Shown here: piece after piece, positions 1 to 11,800 of the stretch
Numbering within the stretch: the stretch's first letter is position 1
How the letters are laid out: every line of letters begins with the position of its first letter
Source: a virus
Length of the DNA stretch: 39,584 bases
Virus record (IMG/VR): IMGVR_UViG_3300047365_000016
Span: 1 to 39,584 of that record
Direction: 5' to 3' (one strand)
Position numbers and translations under genes: made by a program
The notes under the pieces: model-generated
Told to the model about the DNA's origin: nothing
The model's database searches: none
The model's input: only the letters and a program-made list of their open reading frames with translations

Positions 1-2322
1 GTTGTACAAAAAGTATCTGGAGATGGTATTCTTGGAGATAATACAACTGTTGTATCTGTAGATAGTGCGACTCAATTGACACTGAGTTCAAATCCAACTA
101 CACCAGGTGAAGTTGTTATCAATATCTTTGGTGCACAATATACGGATGGTGTTACTGTTGATGGTACAAATGTAACAATTAAAGTTTCAGATACAACACC
201 TACTCTTTATTATTTCTGTTCTACAGAAAATATTGATCACCAAAACGAAGGTGGCGATGATAACGATGAAGCACAAATTACAGTTAGCACAAATAATCCT
301 AAGACATTTGGTAGTGGATTCTCATTATCTGTAACTGATGTTATTGTAGAGGAAGTTGTAAAAGGAACTGTACAAGATGGTTTCTTTGAAGTTCAAAAAC
401 TTACAACACCATTAGCAGAAGCGACTGAAGCTGTGATTGCTAATGCGACTATTAGTACATTACTAACATCTACAGCAATTACATGTGGTAATTTCTCTGG
501 TCCTGCAGCAGGAAATATCGACATTGCTGTAGATGATCCTCTAACTGGAATTGTTAATGTTACTGCTGCTACATTAAACGTAGGTTCTAAGGTTCAGTTT
601 GCGGCAACAACAGGTGATCTTACTGTTACTAATATCCTCAAGGGTAGTGAAGTAAGAATTGGTGATTACTTAAAAATTGAAAATGTTGATAATTCGTTCA
701 GATCACTTGGTGGATTTGATGTTAAGTTTGTTCCTGATACAGGTAGAATTGCGGATGTTTTAACTAATACTGCTATTGCTGTTCCATCTGGTAATACATC
801 AGAAAGACCTGTTGCTGGTATCGTAAAAGATGGTTGTATTAGATTTAACACAGACACAAATCAATACGAAGGTTATAGTTCACAAACTTCTTCATGGGCG
901 TCATTAGGTGGTGTTAGAGATCTAGATGGAAATACATTTATCTTAGCGGAAGAGAGTGTAGGTAATAACGACAATACTTTATGGTTTATTAACGACAATA
1001 TTAATACGGTTAGGTTCACTCCAAATCATCTTGAATTTGTCAACATGAAGAAGATGCGTTCTGTGAATGTGACTGCTCCTGCATATACAGAGTGGGCAGC
1101 AAACGTTCCTGTAACGGAAGGGCAATATCTCAAGTATAAGAATAACCTTTATCTTGTTCCTAGTGGTGGAGCTGGTACTACTGCTACAAGTGGTAGTGAA
1201 CCAACACATACAAGTGGCACTCTACCTAATGGTTCTGCACAACTAGAATACTCTCAAATCGCAGTTGCTCCTCTAACATTTGAGGATATTGAAGAACTGA
1301 GAATTGGACCTCTAGGTGATTTGCCATTAAGTATTAATGGCGATTTAAGATTAGCAGATAATGTAGTATCAACTGATGTTAGTGATCTACTTCTAAGACC
1401 TAACTCTGGCAAAAAAGTTATTATTGATGCAGCAACATCTCTTGTAATTCCAAATGGATCTACTGGCGAAAGAGGAACAGCAGAGCAAGGTTCTATTAGA
1501 TACAATACAACCAATCTAACATATGAAGGTTATGATGGAACCAACTGGGGTTCTCTTGGTGGTGTCAAAGACGTTGATCAAAACACTTATATTATTCCGG
1601 AAACCGTTCCTGGTGCTAATGAAAATATTTTATACTTCTACAATGATGGAAACAACTCATTACAACTCACCACGTCAGCACTTGATTTCTATACCGTAGA
1701 TACAATCAGATCGCAATCAAGCAATCAGTTTGAGATTACTGCAAACTTAATGACATTTAATAATGCAGAAACTACATTTGATAATACTGATACAACTAGG
1801 ACATTCCTACATACTTCAAAACCATATTTTGATCTTGGTGTTTCCACAGGCATCTATGTAGATCCTATTCTTAGATTGGATGATCAAGGTGATGTATATC
1901 TAAACACTGGTTTTGGCACTGGTAACTATAATGGAGTTAAGGTCTTTGATGGAGATCTTAAAGAATTTGAACTTGCAGATATTAAAATTTCATCTGAGAA
2001 AGTAACTTTGATTAAAGGTTCTGCGAATAATGGTGGTTCCAACATATATGATACAACTGTTGCTAAAGGAGCAAAGGTAGTTGTAGTGGCAGAAAATCAA
2101 GCAGATGGTTCTAAAGAATTTATTGAATTTGGTGTAACAGATGATGGTACAGATATATTCCATACAGAGTATGGAAACTTAAGAACTGGATACCAATTGA
2201 TTGTTCCAGAGTTTGAATTTACTTCTGGAAATGAAGCAAGGTTAAATATTACATTAGGAGCTGATGTTCCTACTACAAATACCGTAGTTATTACTTTCTC
2301 ATCCACAATTACCAAGAACTAA
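1..2322 (+). CDS. virion structural (appendage/fibre-like) protein, 5' end cut by window
   Basis: The reading frame is open from base 1, so the true start lies upstream; the first possible in-window start is a TTG at 76, which I do not believe is used. At least 773 residues are visible. The protein is rich in Thr, Asn, Gly and Val with no cysteine cluster or enzymatic motif, as in beta-rich phage appendage proteins. It carries two copies of a roughly 50-residue unit (about 784-960 and 1450-1620): Arg-Pro/Gly-Thr, then a G-I-R-(F/Y)-N-T strand, a YEGY motif, W-x-S-L-GGV-(R/K)-D, and NT-(F/Y)-I-x-x-E. Related pieces recur in the fibre-like gene at 13105. It lies upstream of the giant fibre gene and is followed one base later by the next gene. 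Structural role is inferred from composition, repeats and neighbours; no precise T4 counterpart recognised. Confidence 0.75.
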   Translation, partial: VVQKVSGDGILGDNTTVVSVDSATQLTLSSNPTTPGEVVINIFGAQYTDGVTVDGTNVTIKVSDTTPTLYYFCSTENIDHQNEGGDDNDEAQITVSTNNPKTFGSGFSLSVTDVIVEEVVKGTVQDGFFEVQKLTTPLAEATEAVIANATISTLLTSTAITCGNFSGPAAGNIDIAVDDPLTGIVNVTAATLNVGSKVQFAATTGDLTVTNILKGSEVRIGDYLKIENVDNSFRSLGGFDVKFVPDTGRIADVLTNTAIAVPSGNTSERPVAGIVKDGCIRFNTDTNQYEGYSSQTSSWASLGGVRDLDGNTFILAEESVGNNDNTLWFINDNINTVRFTPNHLEFVNMKKMRSVNVTAPAYTEWAANVPVTEGQYLKYKNNLYLVPSGGAGTTATSGSEPTHTSGTLPNGSAQLEYSQIAVAPLTFEDIEELRIGPLGDLPLSINGDLRLADNVVSTDVSDLLLRPNSGKKVIIDAATSLVIPNGSTGERGTAEQGSIRYNTTNLTYEGYDGTNWGSLGGVKDVDQNTYIIPETVPGANENILYFYNDGNNSLQLTTSALDFYTVDTIRSQSSNQFEITANLMTFNNAETTFDNTDTTRTFLHTSKPYFDLGVSTGIYVDPILRLDDQGDVYLNTGFGTGNYNGVKVFDGDLKEFELADIKISSEKVTLIKGSANNGGSNIYDTTVAKGAKVVVVAENQADGSKEFIEFGVTDDGTDIFHTEYGNLRTGYQLIVPEFEFTSGNEARLNITLGADVPTTNTVVITFSSTITKN

Positions 2323-2323
2323 A

Positions 2324-2824
2324 ATGGCAACTACAATCGAAAAATTTGATTCCGCAGGTGGTTTTTCTATCGGAAAAACTGTGATTGTCGATGAAAGTCG
2401 AAATGGTAAAGATCTGAATACTTTAGAAATTAAAAACTCTAACTATGCAGATAGTAATACTACCACATATATTTTAAGAGGTATCAACACAGCATCTCTA
2501 GAATTAGATGGCGTAGGAGCACAAATTCCTATTGCTAATAGCACCATGAATTTTATTACTGGACATATTATTGCAGTAAATGCTTCTGGTGTTATCTTCA
2601 CAAGTAAATTAGAATCTGCGGTGTATTGCGACGGAGTAGGTTCAGTTACTGTAATGTCAACTATGGAAACAATCATCAAAGATGATATTCCTGCGGGTCA
2701 AACTTGGTCAATTACTCCAGTGGGAGCAACTAATAGATTTTCTTATACTACTATTAGAGCAGGCACAACATCTACTATTAAATGGGCAGTATCAACTCAA
2801 GTTACAACACTTGAGTGGGCATGA
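2324..2824 (+). CDS. small putative virion structural protein
   Basis: A 166-residue protein starting one base after the preceding stop codon, so the two are probably co-translated. Composition is beta-rich (Thr, Ser, Ile, Val, Asn) with few charged residues and no signal peptide or membrane segment. The C-terminal half (about residues 125-160) has alternating hydrophobic and Thr/Ser residues, like beta-strands of phage appendage proteins. I do not recognise the family. Its place between two large fibre-like genes argues for a virion or appendage component; an oligomerisation or tip domain encoded as a separate gene is one possibility. Confidence 0.65.
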   Translation: MATTIEKFDSAGGFSIGKTVIVDESRNGKDLNTLEIKNSNYADSNTTTYILRGINTASLELDGVGAQIPIANSTMNFITGHIIAVNASGVIFTSKLESAVYCDGVGSVTVMSTMETIIKDDIPAGQTWSITPVGATNRFSYTTIRAGTTSTIKWAVSTQVTTLEWA

Positions 2825-2829
2825 GAATG

Positions 2830-2836
2830 CTAAATA
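2830..2836 (+). promoter_or_regulatory. late promoter element CTAAATA ahead of the giant fibre gene
   Basis: CTAAATA matches the T4-type late -10 element (TATAAATA core, often CTAAATA in cyanophages) in the 52-base gap before the start at 2877. The spacing to the start codon is 40 bases, longer than at several other sites here. Confidence 0.5.
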
Positions 2837-2876
2837 CAACTGAGGATAATACAGGTTCTGGGAGTTAGACTGCGAC

Positions 2877-5800
2877 ATGTCAATTCATATTAATTCCGAT
2901 AAGGAAAAGTTTCAGGGTTCCAAACCTAAGCTGGTCGGTGATAATGAACTTACTGTTAGAGGCGGTACAGGTTCATTAGAAAAAGAAATTCTAAGGACGC
3001 AGTTAGATGCTAATACGGGTTTACCCCGTGTTGGTATTAATAGAACGGGGCAGAGAGTTAATGATGTTAAAATTTTAACTGGTGGTTCTGGATATATTTC
3101 GCCACCAATTATAACAATATCGGCACCTATTGGTGGGGGTGGAGTCCAAGCACAGGGTTCTGCATTTATCTTTAATGGTCAGGTTGTATCTATTGCTGTC
3201 AATGATCCCGGCAGTGGATATACTCAAGCTCCTACAGTTACCATTCAAGCTGGTGGCGGTGTTGGTGCTTCTGCTGAGGCATTACTTGATACTGTTGATT
3301 TTGAACTTGACATCAACGGTGCTATTAGAACCTCTACGTCTATCATTTCCGATACGGCGAGAATCCTCAACTTGGATATCGACAACTTCGTTACTCCAAA
3401 CGCAGCATTTAGAGCACCCTCTCTAAAAACTTATATTAATAATTCGGGTACTTTATGGTCCTCGAATATTATTCTACAGGAAAATGCGTACAGGTACTTT
3501 GGACAGAACGTATATCAAGCATTAAACTCAGGACAAACTGGATCTAGCGCACCTGTTCATACGGATGGCGAAGCACTAAATGGTGAAGTTAATTTCAAAC
3601 ATATTGGTTTTCGTGTAGTTGACGAAAATGATTTTGGATATTCAGAAACTGGTGCATCTGGGGTATTCCCTCGTTCTATTACTCCTTTACTAGGAGATAG
3701 ATCAGACAAGATTGCTACTACAGAATACGTCCTCAACCTAGCAACGAATGACGTTGGTGGTCGTATTTACGTTTCACAAACTATTGGTTCTGACTTAAAC
3801 GATGGTCGTTCTGCCGTAAACCCAGTTCGTTCTATCAAGAAAGCAGCACAACTTGCATGGGCGACTCCTGGTGTTAAGGAGACCCTTATTGTTTCTGGTG
3901 GTGACTACGTAGAAGATAACCCAATTTCACTGCCACCTGACGCATCAGTTGTTGGCGATAACCTTCGTCTCGTAATTATCAGACCTGCCAACCCCGGCAA
4001 GCATATCTTCAAGTTTGGTGATAAAAACTACGTTACTGGTGTCACTTACAGAGATAAGATTGATTCCAATGGCGATGCAGTTGCGACTTGGGATTTCGCA
4101 ATGGTCTTTGACGATAAACAGCGTATCTTAATTGATGCTGATGTCAATGGAGATTTTGGTACTAGTTTCCCAATCGGTCATCAAATTTTTGGACCACAAC
4201 AGTTCAGAGTTACATTCCAAAATAACACTGGTCTATCTACTTTAATTACTGGATTGAGCGTAATTGGTGTTAACACTGGTTCCAGAGCAAATATACAAAA
4301 AGTTGTATTTGATGATATTACTGGTCCTAGTGCATACATTAGTGGTACTCTTGATATTACACTAGATAGTGGTTCTTTTGTTGAGGGAGAACAATTTAAT
4401 TTTGTAACTTCTATTAGTTATAGCGTAGGAAGTCCCTTAGCATTAACGTCTACCGGAACAACTTCTGCAAACAAAATTACATTTAGCACTGATCCAACTT
4501 CTATAACCCCAGCTGGAACATACGTATATTTAAGTGATGATGGTAATGCAATATTTACTCCTTCTGCTGGTTACTACGAAGTAACTCAAATTGAACCAAA
4601 TGATATCAACAATCCAACTTCATGGGAAGTTAGTTACTTACCTGTTCTTGGATCTACTGGATGGACCGCAATTCAAACTGCGTCTATTGAAGTATTTACC
4701 GGAAATGCTCAGGTAGAAACATTAAATACTACAGCTCTCAAATCAATTCGTGCTGAGGGAGAAGTTGTTTCTGTAGATGAAGATTACACATCACTTTTGC
4801 CTATCTCCAGATTAGATTTCTCATTACAAGGAGATACCAGTATTGCAACTGGTGGATTCCAAGGCACCCAATTTGGGAATGCAGAAGATCTTGGTGGTAT
4901 TGTATTTTATACAAATGCTCTGGTTGGCAGAAATAATACACATGACTTTAAAGAAGGTCAAGAGATCTTAATTGAAGGTCTCCCAACTTCTTCACCTGAT
5001 CTATCTGCGTTAAATGGCAGACAGAGAATTTATAAAGTATTAGAAGATGCTGATGGTCGTTGCAGACGATTTGTCATTCCTAAAAAAATGCCAGCTCTTA
5101 CTGATGCGGAATTTGATCCAGGTCAATTTGCAACTGTTAAGACAGCAACAAAATCTATTACCTTATCGCTACTTAACTCCCCAAACACATTCCCAATTAG
5201 TTCTCCTGTAGATAGGAGGTTCCAAGACGCCTGTACGTTACTGCGTAACAATAGAGATTTTATTGCTGATGAAGTCGTAGGTAAAATTAACGATCAATTT
5301 GCAAGATACTTCTACTCTGCATATAATATCAGCGGAAACTCATTTGATATTTTTGTAGGTCTTGCAGAACAATCTCACACATATGTTTCTGGTGGTACTG
5401 TAAAGTTTGGTGGTACTACTTATAACGTTTTAAACTTTGTTTACAGTAACGCTGTAACTGGTGTTGCAACTGTAACAACAGATAGTCTTGTTGCGGGTTT
5501 GAATGAAGATGATCACATCAAACTAGAGGGAATGACTCTAGAATGTGATGCTGGTCAAAAAGTTTATCCATCTTATAGTTCACCAAGTGCTACTGGCAGT
5601 GATGGTGATAGTCAGTGTAAAGAAGATATTGTTCACTTTATTAACGCAATCATTAGAGATTTAGAATTTGGATCTAATCATAATGTAATTGAAGCAGCTC
5701 AAAAATATATTGTAGATGGTAAGATTACTTACATTGAAGATGAAATTATTCAAAATGCTCGTGCTATTGAATATGCTAGAGAACTAGCAATTTATTGTAT

Positions 5801-8800
5801 GAGGAACTGGAGAACCGAAAATGGTGCTCCATCGGATCCCATCTACACACCACTACATTCATCTTTACCAAGATATTTTGATGATACTATTATTACATTA
5901 ACTGCAGGAACACCTGCTTGTGCTAACGTAGCATCTGCTATTGATACTTTATCATTCCTTTGGTCTGATGTCATTACCAATAATGCGTCCGGCACATATC
6001 TAGATGCTGCGTATTTAATTTCTAGAAATAAAGATCTTATTGCTGATCAAGCACTTATTGATACGGAAGCACAATTTCCTTCATTAAATCTTAGCGATAC
6101 CAACCAAAGAAAATGTCGTAGAGATATTAGAATTGTACTTGATGGTCTTATCAAAGACTTGGTACTTGGTGGCAATAATGGAATTGTTACTGTTGCTGAA
6201 TCATACTTCACTGGTGTTCAGTTAACTGGTATTGCCGAAGCGCAGCGTCCTTCTACGATATATGCTTTCCAGAGAGTTAAAATATATGCATTGGAAACAA
6301 TGCGTAACTGGTCTGATGGTGTAGTCGATTCTGTAACACCAGTTGGTGCCATTTACAATTCTACTACAGGTGATTTAAATATCACTTACCCTGTTTCTGG
6401 TGGTGGTATTCCACAGGTAGGAGACAGAATTGCGTTTACAGAAGATGCTATCACTTTCTCCTGTGATATGGGTGGTGGCGCTGCTAACCACGCAAGTCCA
6501 AACAGATTTGATTCCAACTACGGAAAGAGTTACGAAATCAATTCTGTAACTGGAACGACAATGATTGCCATTGGATTGAACGTTGGAGACGCAGGAACTG
6601 CAGCAGGAATTGCTCATACATTTGTTAGTGCAAAAACAAACGGAACGATCATTATATTCAATCCGACTACAGTAACTTCCACCATTCCTAGGTTTGATGA
6701 TTGGAATATCTTATTGGATTCCACACCACTATGTGCGAATGTCGCAACTTCCATTAATACAATAATGGATCTGTTTGAAGATATTTTAGATGAGACAATT
6801 TCTGCTGGAACAACAGTTAAAACTTTTGGAACATTATTTGATCCAGCATTGCTAATAACATATCCTGATAATTTTATCTATGATTCCAATAATGTAAGAA
6901 TGGCAATTCGGGGTGACTTTGATGATAATCCTATCATCGAAGCATCACCATACACTCAAAATGCATCTGTTATCTCCTTCCTAGGTGGTGGTGGTGCTCT
7001 AATTGATGGTAGTAAGGTCAAACAACCTAACTGTCCTTTCCCTGGTCTTGAACTAGATGGATCCGCATCCTTCCCTAATCAGGGTAAGTCGATGGTTGCT
7101 GCGGCATTCACGATTGTATCTTTTGGTGGCACAGGTTATAAAGTTATAAACGATGGTTATACTCAGTTAGTTTCTGTCTTTGTTATCTTCTGTGCTGATG
7201 GCGTTCTTTGTGAATCTGGTGGTTATGCATCTATCACCAACTCCGCTACTAACTTCGGACAGTATGCTCTAAGAGGTATTGGATTTAGAGAAGATCCATA
7301 TACATTTGATATTGCAACAATCTCTAACGTTTCTTCTACTCCTACTGGTAGAACTATTCTAACAGTAACTGGTTTAGGAAGAGAACCACTAGAGCATTAT
7401 GTTGCTAAAATTGATGGTTATAGAAATACTAATACAGACATCGAATACTTTGTTGATGTTGTTGCTGCAGTTACAGTTGGTCCTCCTTTCTCTGCTCAGT
7501 TAACATTTGACGATGGCACAGGTGGTGCCATGGATCTAACCGATAATGCAACTAATCAGGCAGTATCTACTGGTTCATTGTTAGGTAAGACAATCAATCT
7601 ACACAGACCATCTATTGTTAACTCTTCTTCCCACACTTGGGAATTTGCTGGTTCGGGAACTAATTACTTAGCACTACCTGAGAACGGTGGTACTAAGATT
7701 GAAGCATTTGAACAAGTTTCCGAACAGTATGGACGTGTATATGTCTCTGGTACTGACGAACTTGGCGACTTTAAAGTTGGTACGTTTGCTAGAATTGAAA
7801 ACAGAACTGGTAATATTACTTTCACTGGTACGGTTACAATTTCTGAAGTTGAATTCTTGAAACTGAAAGGTGGCGACGTTGTTGTTACTGGTTTCGACGC
7901 ATCCAACACACTTGGTGGCGCAACTGCGACCGACTCTAAACTACCCACACAAAAGGCAGTTAGAGATTATATCACTAACAACCTTGGACCTTACATCAAC
8001 AAACCATACTCTACGAATGCTGTTCCTAGAGCACTGGTTGAACTTACTGATTCTGGTAAAATTTCTATCGACCAGATCCCAGCACTTAGACCATTTAGTG
8101 TCTTCACTGTTGCCAACCAAGCAGAAAGAACTTCACTAGAAGGAGCACTTGCTGGTGATATTGCGATCCAACAGGATACATCCACATCATTCATTCTAAA
8201 CAATGATAATTCTAGTTTGTTCCTAGGGTTTGCTGTAGATCCAGCATTATCATTTACTATTGGTGATGTATTTACCGGTAGCATTTCTACTGGACGTATC
8301 CAATCAACTGAATACAGAAAGGGTGTTGTATATCAAATTAATGTCAACAACGGTGGTTCTGGATATGTAACCCCACCGGTAATTACATTTGCTGGTGGCA
8401 ATCCAGAAGCAGGTGCAGTCGCAGCTGCCGCAACTTGTACTATTGCCAATGGTACAGTAGTTACTGTAACAATCATCGACTTCAATGGTTATAAAGGTGG
8501 TTTTGGATATACCACTGCTCCTACTATAACATTCGCTGCTCCTCCTGGAGCTGGTGTACAAGCACAAGGTAATGCTTTACTTGAAAGCAGATTGTATGGC
8601 AATATTGTTAATAATATTAAAATTGAAGACACCGATACTATTAACGATAGTACATCACCTACTCCAAATACAATTAACATTAACAGAGGTGTTAATACAT
8701 CTTCATTCGATATTAATAACTGGGTATCTCTATCTTCCAACCAGATTGCTGCATCCGATATTACATCCGGTGTTATTGAAACAGATAGACTAGCATCTGG

Positions 8801-11800
8801 CGGTGCTGCAAACTCATTCACTTTCTTACGTGGCGACCAAAACTTTGCTCTTGCCATGCAATCCATTAAGGGTGCTGAGAGAAGATACTTTGCTCTACTA
8901 GCAGCACAGTGTAATTCTGGTTCTAGTCAGATGTTGTTTACTACCAACTCTGATGTTCTAATCGGACACGAAGTTAAGAACAACGTTGCCGGTGTTCAAA
9001 ATAATACAAACATCACTGGTGTTATCACAGCTGCTGGTTTAACCACTGTAGCACTAAACAATCCAGTAACACAAAATATTCCAATCAACACGATCATCGA
9101 ATTTGAGCGTGGCGAATCTCCAATGACGTTTGAATCTACCTATACTTTAGGTGGATTTGTTGATGCTGTTATCGTTGCCAATGGTGGTAGTGGATATACT
9201 AATGGTCAGTATTTTGATGTTGAACTACAAGGTGGCACAGGCACAGGTCTTAAAGCAAATATTGTTGTTTCTGGCAACGCAGTTACAGATCTGACAGTTA
9301 CCGATGGTGGTAGTGGATACAACGCTGACTATGCTATCACAGTTTCTCCAACAGAAATTGGTGCTGGTTCTAATCTTGTATTGAATGCTAAAGTTTCTAC
9401 TGTTAATAGACAGTATGCAAACGTTGCTATTGATATCACCAGAGTTTCGGATCTAACTATTTCCGCTGATCTTTACGGAACAATTGGTGTTTCTAGATAT
9501 AAGAAAGCACAGTTCAATATCGGTCAGGCTGGTAATGGTTCGGTTGAACTTAAGACAGGTCCAGATAGTGGTCTAGACGCTGACTTACTAGATGGTCAGC
9601 AAGGTAATTACTATACAAATGCATCCAATCTATTTTCTGGAACAATTCCATCCGATAGATTAAATGGTACTTACAATATTGACGTTAGTGGATCTTCAAA
9701 CAACACTATCAGATTACAAACTGGTACTAACAACCCAACATCAAATCCAGATCCAAACAGTTTTGTTGAAGGTGCTATTTCAAACACAGTATTTAATAGC
9801 TCCAACGGATTGGGATCTGCTTATCCTTCTGTTAATACTGGTATTGGATCTGGCACATCAACTAAGCACTTAGTTCTAACTCTAAGAAACGGTGCGTCTG
9901 GTTTCGACGCATCATTTGGTGGCGTAAGACAACTTGCGTTTGCTAATGATGATAACATGTATCTTCGTGGTTCTGGTAACGGAGTCACAACCTGGAACTC
10001 TTGGGCTAGAGTATGGAGTTCACTAAATGATGGTGTTGACTCTGGACTAGATGCTGACAGATTAGATAATAGACAAGGAACTTGGTATCAGGATGCTCTA
10101 AACATTAACTACGGCACACTATCTGAAAATCGCCTTCCTAGATTTATTAGTGAAACTAAATTTAGAGATAAAATTACCATTAAGTCATTCAGTGGAGATC
10201 CTAAGTATAGAATTTATGTTTCCGGTCAGATCTTAAACACTGCGCCATTTATTCCTGGCGATCCTACTAACCCTTCAATCAATCTTTATAATGCGAACGC
10301 ACAAGGTGTTGGTAGTTTTGTCCTCGACAATGTTATAACCAATGATGACCTTACTGACAACTTTAATGATTATACAATTCTGATTGGTAGATTAACTTCC
10401 GGTAATTTTGTTGGTGCCTTAACAATTGGTACTGCATCTAATAGAGTAGAGTTTGACGACTTTACTATTGAAGATGGTAATACTGTAGAAGTTGCTAACT
10501 TCCAAAGTAATGGTGGTGTCGCAGAACTACAGTTAGGTAGAAAAGATGGCAATACATCTTCACCCTCAATTATATTCAACTCTTCGCAACTGTCCGCAAA
10601 CTTTAATGCAAAAATTGAAGCATCTGGTGGTAATGCAACTGATGGTTCTGGCGCTCTTAATGTTTCTGTTGTAAACGCTAATGCTTTTACAATAAACAAT
10701 CAAGTTATTTGGAATGCTGGCAATATCCTGTTTAGTAGTTCTAACGTTCCAAATTATGCGGTACAGCGTGATGCTTCTGGCAATTTCTCTGCGGGAACAA
10801 TTACTGCAGATGTAACTGGTGCTTCTTCACTTAACGTATTGAAGACAGGCGATACCATGACCGGACCTTTGGTCCTTACTGGATCTGGTTCTAACTTAAC
10901 AGTATCCGGAACCACAAACTTAAATAGTTTTGTTAATGTCGCAGATGATTTTAACGTAGATAGTGGTGTACTATTTGTAGATGTATCGGCAAATGAAGTT
11001 GGTGTTAATACTACAAATCCAGTAGCTAATCTAGATGTTGTTGGTGATCTTGGTATTTTTGTTCGCACATCAACTGATAGTGTTGGAGCTCAAATTAGAT
11101 TCTCTGATCTAGGATCAGCAGCTCAAAATGGTAAAATTGAATATTATCACTCTGATAGTAACACACCAAACTCCCAATATAATGAAGCATTCTTTATTGA
11201 AGGAACAGAAACTAAACTAGCACTACAAGTTACTGGTGATATTCTTGCTACAAGAAGAATGGGTGTTGGACTCACCCGTGAACCAAACTTCACCTTTGAA
11301 GTTGCTGGTAATGGATGCTTTAATGATGGACTAACCATCGACCAAGCAAATGATAATAGTGGTGCTCCAATTAGTTTCCGTGGTGCTTCTTCCTATAGAA
11401 ACTTTAGAGTTGGTAACCAGTTAGTTGGTAACCATCTATTCACAATCCAAGCATCCACTAATAACGGTGGAACAACTTGGAACGGAACTCCTGCTATCAG
11501 CATTAAGGGTGATGTCAACGCTGTCTCTATTAACACAACTTCTACATCTGGTGTAGATCCAGAATCTAACACAACCAGAAATTATAAGTTGAATGTTCAG
11601 GGAGATATGAACATTAATGGTCAGTTCTTCCAGAACAATGCGGAGTTTGTAACTTCAAGATGGACAGAAGCAACTAACAATTTAGACATCTATAGAATTT
11701 CTAAAGTTGGTGTCAATAAAACAGATCCAGTATATGAACTAGATGTTTCTGGTGATATTCAAGTTGCGAATGGAACCCTTTATTCTAATGGTGTCAAGCA

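Noticed and set aside
3130-3426. Short + strand frame inside the giant fibre gene
   Set aside because: Leucine-rich shadow translation of a repetitive gene with no start context; the enclosing frame is clearly coding.
8489-8866. Minus-strand frames of up to 125 residues opposite the fibre gene
   Set aside because: All lie opposite strong + strand genes, show no family motif, and follow the frame-shadow pattern; no minus-strand gene in the window is supported.
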